This document shows positions 1 to 4,701 of a stretch of 7,563 nt of DNA, piece by piece (within the stretch, counting starts at the first letter, position 1; each line of letters begins with the position of its first letter). Source of the DNA: Holophagales bacterium (GTDB lineage Bacteria > Acidobacteriota > Holophagae > Holophagales > Holophagaceae); assembly GCA_031283145.1 (NCBI GenBank), contig JAITCJ010000119.1, positions 1 to 7,563 on the forward strand. The letters run 5' to 3'. The notes under the pieces are model-generated. The model searched no databases, was not told where the DNA came from, and saw only the letters and a program-made list of their open reading frames with translations. The position numbers and the translations under genes are program-made.

Positions 1-196
1 GACACCATGTAGCCCAAAATTCTACAACATAGACTTTCCCGGATTCAAATTTAGAAGGTCCGTCACCCTTGACCCAACGGGACACTTGCAGTGCGGGCGC
101 GGCGGAACCAACTTTTAACAAAGTCTCTGACTGACAGGCGGCGCCGGACAGCAAAAGCACTGCAACCGTTAATATTGGCTTGGAAAAGAAAGACAT
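1..196 (-). CDS. TlpA/redoxin-family thioredoxin-fold lipoprotein, 5' part only
   Basis: The gene begins at ATG 196-194 and runs off the window at base 1, giving 65 complete codons. A GAGG ribosome site lies 5 nt upstream of the ATG. Residues 1-21 (MSFFSKPILTVAVLLLSGAAC) form a short basic-hydrophobic signal peptide ending in a lipobox-like SGAAC. Cys21 is the predicted lipidated residue, although Gly at -3 is less usual than Leu. The mature part reads LKVGSAAPALQVSRWVKG and then GKVYVVEFWATWC, which is the start of a redoxin/TlpA domain. The visible Cys65 would be the first cysteine of a WCxxC redox motif; the second lies outside the window. Family members are envelope thiol-disulfide oxidoreductases or related redoxins acting outside the cytoplasm. 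Whether this one reduces, oxidises or acts as a peroxidase cannot be told from the fragment. It lies 108 nt downstream of the response regulator on the same strand and may have its own promoter. Confidence 0.85.
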   Translation of the reverse strand, partial: MSFFSKPILTVAVLLLSGAACQSETLLKVGSAAPALQVSRWVKGDGPSKFESGKVYVVEFWATWC

Positions 197-261
197 GGCA
201 ACCTCAGAATTTATTATCAATCAACCTGAAAAAGATTTTTTGTCCTGTTTCAGATTGGCTT

Positions 262-267
262 ATTGTA
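262..267 (-). promoter_or_regulatory. Possible -10 element for the redoxin gene
   Basis: On the minus strand the gap between the response regulator and the redoxin gene contains TACAAT inside CTGTACAATAAG, about 65 nt upstream of the ATG. The same hexamer is the -10 of the better promoter before galM. No convincing -35 lies 16-18 nt upstream, so this is weak. Read-through from the five-gene operon is equally possible, because I see no terminator hairpin in 197-304. Confidence 0.3.
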
Positions 268-304
268 CAGTGAACCGGCCTATTGCATATGAAATTGCGC
301 CGCT

Positions 305-1063
305 CTAATCTTTGCCAATAATATCTTTCAACCTCGCGTAGCCGGATTTGCTGACAGGGAGCCGCGCTCCGCACTTCAAAACCGCAATCCAGCTTTCGGT
401 TTCAGTCTGCTCTAAACGAATCAGACGATCAAGCTGAATGATGAAAGAACGATGAATCCGCAAGAAACGGCCGGGGTCTAAACGCTGTTCCAGGCTGGTG
501 AGCGTCTGCTGTTTGAGATGGCCTTTTTCGGGCGTCTTTAGCAGAACATAGTCGTCCTGAGCCTGAATGTAATCCAAATCGGCAAGCGGTATAAGACTCA
601 CTTTTGATCCGTCCTTAACCACAATTCGATCGAGCGGCCAATCGCTTTTTGCTGTATTGCCGAGTTCAGCGGCTCTTATCTTTGAGGTACGTTCTCGACC
701 CAAGCGGGCCTTGACGCGCGAGACAGCCTCTTTAAATCGCTCCTGACTGAAAGGCTTTAACAGATAATCCACGGCGTGAACTTCAAACGCCCGCAGAGCG
801 TGTTGATCGTAAGCTGTAATAAAAATTACCACCGGCTGCGGATCAAGCAATTCCAATACTTCAAATCCATCTAATTTGGGCATTTGAATATCAAGAAAAA
901 GCAGGTCCGGTTTCAGCTCATTGACTGTTTTAACAGCGTCAAAACCATTCGCGCATTCAGCCAGTAGCTTGATCTCAGGATACGCGGCTGTGTACTCTTT
1001 AACTACCGCTCTTGCCAAGTCCTCATCGTCAACCACCACCGCGTTGATAATTTGCTCAGTCAT
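305..1063 (-). CDS. LytTR-family response regulator (LytR/AlgR type)
   Basis: This 252-residue protein has the standard architecture of the family. A receiver domain spans about residues 6-120: acidic pair Asp12/Asp13, phospho-acceptor Asp58 in FLDIQMP, Thr83 in FITAYD and Lys103 in LLKPF. A linker of about 25 residues follows, then a LytTR DNA-binding domain at about 145-248. The latter shows RIVVKDG, DLDYIQAQDDYVLL, FLRIHRSFI and LPVSKSGYARLK, all typical of the fold. It should be a cytoplasmic transcription regulator phosphorylated by the kinase encoded just upstream. Its ATG overlaps the end of that kinase gene by 8 nt (ATGACTGA), and an AAGGA site lies 8-9 nt before the ATG, so the two are probably translationally coupled. 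All phosphorylation-site residues are present. The family is certain; the target genes are unknown, with the operon itself and the downstream redoxin gene as natural candidates. Confidence 0.95.
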   Translation of the reverse strand: MTEQIINAVVVDDEDLARAVVKEYTAAYPEIKLLAECANGFDAVKTVNELKPDLLFLDIQMPKLDGFEVLELLDPQPVVIFITAYDQHALRAFEVHAVDYLLKPFSQERFKEAVSRVKARLGRERTSKIRAAELGNTAKSDWPLDRIVVKDGSKVSLIPLADLDYIQAQDDYVLLKTPEKGHLKQQTLTSLEQRLDPGRFLRIHRSFIIQLDRLIRLEQTETESWIAVLKCGARLPVSKSGYARLKDIIGKD

Positions 1064-2114
1064 CGCTCGCTTCCTTTTTTATAAATGGAAAAAACAGGCG
1101 GACGCTATGCAGTCCGTTTTTGGAGTCAACTTCCATATGACCATCGGCTCCAAAACTAGCCGCAAGGCGCTGACGCACTTGCTTTATACCAAGTCCAAGT
1201 CCCTTGGGATGTTTGACATCGGAGTCCACGGGGTTTTCCAGCAGAATCAAAACATTAACGCCTTTAACACCAGCCTTGATTCGGACCGTTCCGCCTTCAA
1301 TCAACTGAGATATGCCGTGCTTTATGGCGTTCTCCACCAATGGTTGAAGCAATAGTGTCGGAACTTCCGCGTTTAACGCCGTGTCATCAATTTCCCAATC
1401 CACCTCAAGCCTTGAGCCAAAGCGAATCTGCTCAATCGTAAAGTAGTTCTTCAGCAGGTCCAGTTCTTCTGAGAGCGGGACTGAGAGGCGCTCTCCCAAA
1501 CGCAAGCCTTTCCTTAGAAAATCAGAAAGCAAAACGCACATTTCCCTTGCGCGCTTTGGATCAGCTCCTGTCAACGCGTTTATTGAGTTCAGGCTGTTGA
1601 ACAAAAAGTGCGGGTTTAGTTGGGCGCGCAACGCTCGCAATTCCGCTTCCCTCGCCATCACACGCAGTTCCTGTTCAAGCCTCTCGGCTTCCCGCGTACG
1701 CGTGTGGGCGATATAGATGTAATACACAGCCTCAGTGAGAACGCAGAGTACACTCCCCATTAAAACAAGTGTGACAAAATTGGGCATCTGAAAAGATTCA
1801 TACCCTGTCTGTCTCAACAGATAAAGCGCCAAAAACATAGCGCCGGCCCAAATTACACCAAATGCCGCAGCAGCGACAGCTAGTGAGGACAGCAATATAG
1901 CTGTGCCTGTTTTTCCGGGTTTAAGAGCCAGGCATGGATAATAAACAGGGAAGAAAAGCAGCGAAGCCAATAATGCTGAAATCGCGCCAAACGCAAGCGA
2001 ATAGATAAGTTTACCGTTGCCGGCAAACGTCAGTCCCGCGCAAGCAAAAGCAACAAACAGCCAGCCAAGAAAGTAAGCGCCCAAATTCGCGCCGCCGCTC
2101 AAAACAGGGTGCAT
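1056..2114 (-). CDS. LytS/YehU-type membrane sensor histidine kinase
   Basis: This 352-residue kinase is the partner of the LytTR regulator that follows it. The N-terminus holds about four hydrophobic segments (residues 11-31, 36-60, 72-100 and 111-136) with no recognisable extracellular or cytoplasmic sensor domain. A charged, probably coiled-coil linker (about 137-163) leads to the His_kinase (PF06580-type) region. There Gln165-Leu-Asn-Pro-His169-Phe-Leu-Phe-Asn173 carries the phospho-accepting His169. The ATPase domain shows its N box at 257-267 (QPLVENAIKHG) and G box at 305-311 (GLGLGIK). Kinases with so short a sensor part are often thought to sense within the membrane or through partner proteins. 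That fits the three membrane proteins encoded upstream in the same operon, but is inference. No good Shine-Dalgarno lies before the ATG, which sits 24 nt after the LiaF-like gene, so translation may depend on coupling. The exact start is therefore slightly uncertain. Confidence 0.94.
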   Translation of the reverse strand: MHPVLSGGANLGAYFLGWLFVAFACAGLTFAGNGKLIYSLAFGAISALLASLLFFPVYYPCLALKPGKTGTAILLSSLAVAAAAFGVIWAGAMFLALYLLRQTGYESFQMPNFVTLVLMGSVLCVLTEAVYYIYIAHTRTREAERLEQELRVMAREAELRALRAQLNPHFLFNSLNSINALTGADPKRAREMCVLLSDFLRKGLRLGERLSVPLSEELDLLKNYFTIEQIRFGSRLEVDWEIDDTALNAEVPTLLLQPLVENAIKHGISQLIEGGTVRIKAGVKGVNVLILLENPVDSDVKHPKGLGLGIKQVRQRLAASFGADGHMEVDSKNGLHSVRLFFPFIKKEASDD

Positions 2115-2138
2115 ATCGAATTTACATGAGAGCGCAAA

Positions 2139-2888
2139 TTATTTGCCGGCGCCGGACTTCACAGAAACACCTCCAAGCAGCACCGAGCCTGTAATCAGTA
2201 GTTTTGGAGTTGGGCTATCTGTAACTGGCGAAGCGACCGTCTTGTTTTCCACACCACCGGCAACAGCGGAAACATTGACAGACACGTTCCAGTCCTCTGG
2301 AACGCGGATCTCGCCGCCGCCAAACATGGTAAAAACATCAATGCGCGCAGAGTCGTGTTTCATCGTTGTATTGCGTAAATCCAGCTCGAACCCTCCAAAA
2401 ATCGCTGTGATTTCCCCACCATTAAAGAGACCTTCGTTAGGCTTGTACAAATAACTGCTGAAAATTGCCGTCCCGCGCGCAAAGTCTCCGGATTTTTGTA
2501 ATTTGGCGGATACTTTACGATGCCGTTTGAGGGCGTGCATTACTATGAAAATGCCAACTATCACCAAAATGGCTGGGCCAATCAGGCTTAACAAAGAGCG
2601 TCCCATAGCGGTATGCGCAAGCAATAACAAACCTAAAGCAGTAATTATCCATCCGTTTACACAGCGGAATTTGCCCTCAACAAGTTTTACAATTCCCAAG
2701 GCAACAATTATTATTGGCCAGAAAGTTATGACGCGCGTTCTGAACGGATAATTGGTAATGTTTTCCAATATAAGCAGACAGCCAAGAAAAACCAAGCCCA
2801 TGCCAATTACAAAAAGCGTGGAATTAAACTTTGTCTTAGTGGCTTCACTATTTGTATTGAAGTCGTCGTTTGAGTTGAAATCGCTCAT
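2139..2888 (-). CDS. LiaF-like membrane protein (DUF5668-type helices plus LiaF C-terminal domain)
   Basis: This 249-residue protein has three parts. A polar Asn/Asp/Ser-rich N-terminus covers about 1-22. Four hydrophobic segments follow (about 25-42, 54-71, 79-93 and 99-118) in the DUF5668/LiaI-LiaF arrangement. A soluble domain at about 155-245 repeats short Gly-rich beta motifs (ITAIFGGFELDLRN, IDVFTMFGGGEIRVPEDW, LLGGVSVKS), the signature of the LiaF/VraT C-terminal 'cell wall-active antibiotics response' family. In Firmicutes, LiaF is a membrane-anchored modulator of the LiaS kinase during cell-envelope stress. Here the adjacent kinase is LytS-type, so an analogous role is inference. Its ATG overlaps the preceding gene's TGA as ATGA, and GGAG sits 8 nt upstream. 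The membrane region is weakly similar to both proteins encoded upstream, so the gene looks like one of those membrane modules with a sensory domain added. Confidence 0.88.
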   Translation of the reverse strand: MSDFNSNDDFNTNSEATKTKFNSTLFVIGMGLVFLGCLLILENITNYPFRTRVITFWPIIIVALGIVKLVEGKFRCVNGWIITALGLLLLAHTAMGRSLLSLIGPAILVIVGIFIVMHALKRHRKVSAKLQKSGDFARGTAIFSSYLYKPNEGLFNGGEITAIFGGFELDLRNTTMKHDSARIDVFTMFGGGEIRVPEDWNVSVNVSAVAGGVENKTVASPVTDSPTPKLLITGSVLLGGVSVKSGAGK

Positions 2889-3463
2889 TGAATTTGCTCC
2901 GTATTTTCAGGTTCTGTGATGGCGGAGGTCATGTCTGTACCGACATTTTGCTCTTGTTGCATTTTAATTTTAAAGTCAGAAAATCTGCGATATTTAGGAG
3001 TCCCTTTATGAGGCAAAAAACCCTTTATAACAATAAGGATTCCCACCCAAATTACTAATACAGGCAACCCTAAACTAATGACTCTTCTATGTCCTAAAAG
3101 GAACAAATGCAGTTGAAGGCCACCTATTATCAAAATTTGAGCCAATACATTAAAAAAACCTTTTTTCCAAATCCTTAACAACCCTGTAACAACTAACACG
3201 AATGGCAAAAACCACAGGGTATCCTTAACACGAAAAAAGTCAAAATTATAAAGCATTATAGCTATGCCAAGGCATACAATGACAAAGCCAAATATTATTT
3301 TACGCGGAATCCACTTGGGGGTTTCATCTTCTGTTTCGCTGAGCGATTCGCCGATTAATTCAGAGCTGAGTTCGCTGTAAAATTCGTTGTTTGATCTATT
3401 ACCTAATTCGGAATTAATTTCGCCGTTTGCTTCAAAGTTCTCTTCGTCGCCGTACATTGTCAT
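2885..3463 (-). CDS. DUF5668/LiaI-like four-helix membrane protein with acidic N-terminal tail
   Basis: The first 50 residues are hydrophilic and rich in Glu, Ser and Asn (for example NSELGNRSNNEFYSELSSEL). Four hydrophobic segments follow at about 55-73, 82-97, 104-123 and 130-149, then a polar C-terminal tail of about 40 residues. No enzyme motif is visible. The membrane part aligns by eye with the next protein upstream: KIIFGFVIVCLGIA against GIIFGLFLIYLGLA, GLLRIWKKGFFN against GLARLWNRGVFN, and IKGFLPHKG against LRAFMPKKN. The two are therefore tandem paralogues. The annotated ATG at 3463 is only 2 nt from an AGGAG. A second ATG, two codons later at 3457-3455, is 8 nt from it and may be the true start (190 aa). 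The gene is visibly more AT-rich than its neighbours. Function is unknown; its position before the LiaF-like gene suggests a membrane partner in envelope-stress signalling. Confidence 0.82.
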   Translation of the reverse strand: MTMYGDEENFEANGEINSELGNRSNNEFYSELSSELIGESLSETEDETPKWIPRKIIFGFVIVCLGIAIMLYNFDFFRVKDTLWFLPFVLVVTGLLRIWKKGFFNVLAQILIIGGLQLHLFLLGHRRVISLGLPVLVIWVGILIVIKGFLPHKGTPKYRRFSDFKIKMQQEQNVGTDMTSAITEPENTEQIQ

Positions 3464-3468
3464 CGCTC

Positions 3469-3921
3469 CTAGTCTTTATTCTCAACAGTTAAAGAGGGCT
3501 TGTCCATATCACCATGCCGTTGCCAATGACGCTCCTGTGATGGAATCAACCGGATATTCAGATGGTTTTTCTTGGGCATAAAGGCTCTCAAAACGACTAT
3601 AATCCCCAGCCATACAATTATCGCGGGCCACCAAATTCCAATGACATCCAGGTCCAACAGAAAAGCTGTCTGCAACAGAATGCCGCAGCTCAGGAAAATT
3701 TGACCCCAAAAATTGAAAACGCCTCTGTTCCAAAGCCTGGCAAGCCCCAGCGCTATTAGAAAGCACGGGCAATATAGCAGTACATCCTCAATATAAATGA
3801 GGTTTAGATTCTTCAAAGCAAAAGCCAATCCAAGGTATATAAGAAACAGACCGAAAATAATCCCGCTCGGCAGGCGCGGACGTTTGAAACACCTGTGATC
3901 GCGTTCTCGGTTGTAAGACAC
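3469..3921 (-). CDS. DUF5668/LiaI-like four-helix membrane protein, first gene of the operon
   Basis: This 150-residue protein has a short basic N-terminus, four hydrophobic segments (about 20-38, 46-63, 70-90 and 94-112) and a polar C-terminal tail. It lacks both the acidic N-terminal extension of its downstream paralogue and the beta domain of the LiaF-like protein, so it is the minimal form of the module. The start is GTG at 3921-3919, supported by a GGGAG site 6 nt upstream (minus strand, AGGGAGCTTTTGTG). Its TAG stop overlaps the ribosome site of the next gene and the gap is only 5 nt. It heads the five-gene cluster and lies about 57 nt downstream of the predicted transcription start. 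Molecular function is unknown. A role as small membrane sensor or modulator is inferred from the LiaF-like and kinase genes behind it. Confidence 0.82.
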   Translation of the reverse strand: MSYNRERDHRCFKRPRLPSGIIFGLFLIYLGLAFALKNLNLIYIEDVLLYCPCFLIALGLARLWNRGVFNFWGQIFLSCGILLQTAFLLDLDVIGIWWPAIIVWLGIIVVLRAFMPKKNHLNIRLIPSQERHWQRHGDMDKPSLTVENKD

Positions 3922-3984
3922 AAAAGCTCCCTGACCAGGCAGTGAGAGTTCATCCTGCCTTTCATACTCAATCTAGGGAAATAT

Positions 3985-4013
3985 TCTGTACAAGGGAATA
4001 GGCAAATCGGCAA
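3985..4013 (-). promoter_or_regulatory. Predicted sigma70-type promoter of the five-gene membrane/LytTR operon
   Basis: The minus strand reads TTGCCG at 4013-4008, a 17-nt spacer, then TACAGA at 3990-3985. This is a fair -35/-10 pair at ideal spacing. Transcription would start near 3978, giving a leader of about 57 nt before the GTG start. The -10 lies in CTTGTACAGAAT, related to the TTGTACAAT before galM. Overlapping alternatives exist, so the exact start is uncertain. Confidence 0.45.
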
Positions 4014-4038
4014 ACAGGCGCAAATTTTCGGCGAACGG

Positions 4039-4051
4039 GGCATTTTATGCC
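4039..4051 (-). terminator. Small hairpin between the rod-like gene and the membrane operon, weak terminator candidate
   Basis: GGCAT and ATGCC flank a 3-nt loop 38 nt beyond the stop of the rod-like gene, with further imperfect pairing of CGG and CCG outside. No T tract follows it on either strand, so intrinsic termination is doubtful. It is the only compact hairpin I see in this 167-nt gap apart from the promoter sequence. Confidence 0.2.
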
Positions 4052-4088
4052 GCTCCGCACGTTTACAGCGACTTTGTTCTAAGCCTTT

Positions 4089-4427
4089 TTATGCCTTTAA
4101 GTCAACAACTGTACCGGTCATCATCGCCTGGCTGTTAGTACGTATGACGGCCGCGTTTGCGGTGTAGGCTTCTTCATCCCGTACTTGATTGACCGCTTCC
4201 CTGTCCCTGTCCAACTGCGCGTTGGAAGCTTCTTGCCGTACTGCCTGCTCCCTGGGCGCCTGAGTTTGAGTCGGACGCTGCCCGCCATCGGCATTGGAAA
4301 GCTCAGGCTGGTCAGCCCGCCTGGCTTGTAAATCTTCTGACCTGATGTTTGCGACATTGTTGGTAACAGCTTGCACGCCCTGCGCGGCGGCGCTCATTCC
4401 CGACAAACCAACCGATCGAGTGTCCAT
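4089..4427 (-). CDS. Orphan miniature flagellar basal-body rod-like protein (FlgC/FlgG-end type)
   Basis: The 112-residue product starts MDTRSVGLSGMSAAAQGVQA and continues VTNNVANI, matching the N-terminal motif of axial rod and hook proteins (the SGM...NNVAN helix of FlgB, FlgC, FlgF and FlgG). It ends with EAYTANAAVIRTNSQAMMTG and VVDLKA, like the C-terminal rod motif (xAYxANxxVIxTxxxMxxxLLDL). The middle, about residues 30-85, is polar and Gln/Arg/Glu-rich with no beta domain. A typical FlgC is a little longer and FlgG about twice as long. The ATG at 4427 has GGAGG 6 nt upstream. An in-frame TTG at 4433 overlaps that region and is less likely. No other flagellar gene is in the window, so it is an orphan. 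It may be an accessory rod or adaptor subunit, a diverged paralogue without flagellar function, or a decayed gene, though the intact frame, good ribosome site and promoter argue against decay. Confidence 0.75.
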   Translation of the reverse strand: MDTRSVGLSGMSAAAQGVQAVTNNVANIRSEDLQARRADQPELSNADGGQRPTQTQAPREQAVRQEASNAQLDRDREAVNQVRDEEAYTANAAVIRTNSQAMMTGTVVDLKA

Positions 4428-4433
4428 AACCAA

Positions 4434-4438
4434 CCTCC
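4434..4438 (-). promoter_or_regulatory. Ribosome binding site fixing the start of the rod-like gene
   Basis: A GGAGG on the minus strand is followed by TTGGTT and then ATG. The 6-nt spacing favours ATG 4427 over the in-frame TTG at 4433, which would sit directly against the site. Confidence 0.7.
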
Positions 4439-4452
4439 ATGTTCCCTATTTA

Positions 4453-4480
4453 AATGTAAGCCATCTGAAAAAAATAACAA
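4453..4480 (-). promoter_or_regulatory. Predicted promoter of the rod-like gene
   Basis: The minus strand has TTGTTA at 4480-4475, a 16-nt spacer containing a T tract, then TACATT at 4458-4453. Transcription would start near 4446, about 20 nt before the ATG. The pattern is sigma70-like; I see neither the sigma28 nor the sigma54 pattern often found at flagellar genes. Confidence 0.45.
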
Positions 4481-4502
4481 GATGAAATTTTATAAAAAAT
4501 TT

Positions 4503-4531
4503 TTTACAATTCCGATTAAAGATTGTACAAT
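4503..4531 (+). promoter_or_regulatory. Strong sigma70-type promoter of galM
   Basis: TTTACA at 4503-4508, a 17-nt spacer and TACAAT at 4526-4531 give near-consensus hexamers at ideal spacing. A/T runs just upstream (about 4484-4505) resemble an UP element. The -10 lies inside a perfect 12-bp palindrome, GATTGTACAATC at 4521-4532, which could be an operator or chance. Transcription would start near 4538, leaving a leader of about 160 nt before the galM ATG. This promoter diverges from that of the rod-like gene. Confidence 0.65.
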
Positions 4532-4549
4532 CCCAAAACAATAAGGAGG

Positions 4550-4690
4550 CATGGGCCTTCAGGCCCATGTGCTATCAATGTTTGGCAGGGGTTTGCGTCC
4601 CCTGCCAAACATCCGCCCCGCAACGATACCCCGCCTTTCAAGGCTGGGTGCGGGGCTGTTCTGGCCTAAAGGCCGGGGTTTCAAACCACA
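4550..4690 (+). repeat. Cluster of four strong hairpins in the galM leader (REP/IS200-like element or structured leader RNA)
   Basis: Four consecutive inverted repeats are visible. Hairpin 1 is CATGGGCC/GGCCCATG (4550-4557 with 4562-4569, 4-nt loop). Hairpin 2 has a perfect 14-bp stem, ATGTTTGGCAGGGG at 4578-4591 with its complement at 4599-4612 and a 7-nt loop. Hairpin 3 has outer arms GCCCCGCA 4615-4622 and TGCGGGGC 4649-4656, and an inner GCCTT/AAGGC stem. Hairpin 4 is GGCCT/AGGCC (4663-4667 with 4670-4674). Downstream, GGTTT/AAACC at 4678-4688 is a small further palindrome. Such short, GC-rich, back-to-back palindromes resemble REP elements mobilised by RAYT transposases, or IS200/IS605 ends. 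None has a T tract, so terminators are unlikely. A perfect AAGGAGG (4543-4549) stops just at the left edge, as if the element had entered behind an older ribosome site. A regulatory leader RNA is the alternative. Right boundary approximate. Confidence 0.6.
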
Positions 4691-4692
4691 GT

Positions 4693-4696
4693 GGAG
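4693..4696 (+). promoter_or_regulatory. Ribosome binding site fixing the start of galM
   Basis: GGAG is followed by CAGAG and then ATG 4702. This puts translation start after the hairpin cluster. It argues against the in-frame ATG at 4567, which would add 45 non-homologous residues encoded by the hairpins. Confidence 0.7.
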
Positions 4697-4701
4697 CAGA
4701 G

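Noticed and set aside
226..253. CTGAAA...TTTCAG inverted repeat with internal T tract as terminator of the signalling operon
   Set aside because: The stem is only 6 bp, with a loop of about 16 nt and no following T run on the relevant strand.
91..273. Plus-strand 60-codon open frame starting with GTG
   Set aside because: It lies opposite the redoxin gene, which has a signal peptide, WATWC motif and ribosome site. The plus-frame product is basic, low-complexity and matches nothing I recognise.
921..1355. Plus-strand 144-codon open frame
   Set aside because: It is antisense to the receiver domain and kinase, whose motifs are unmistakable; the product has no domain and looks like a shadow frame.
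4567..4701. Extended galM start adding 45 residues
   Set aside because: The extra residues are encoded by the hairpin cluster, have no family counterpart, and ATG 4702 has a well-spaced GGAG.
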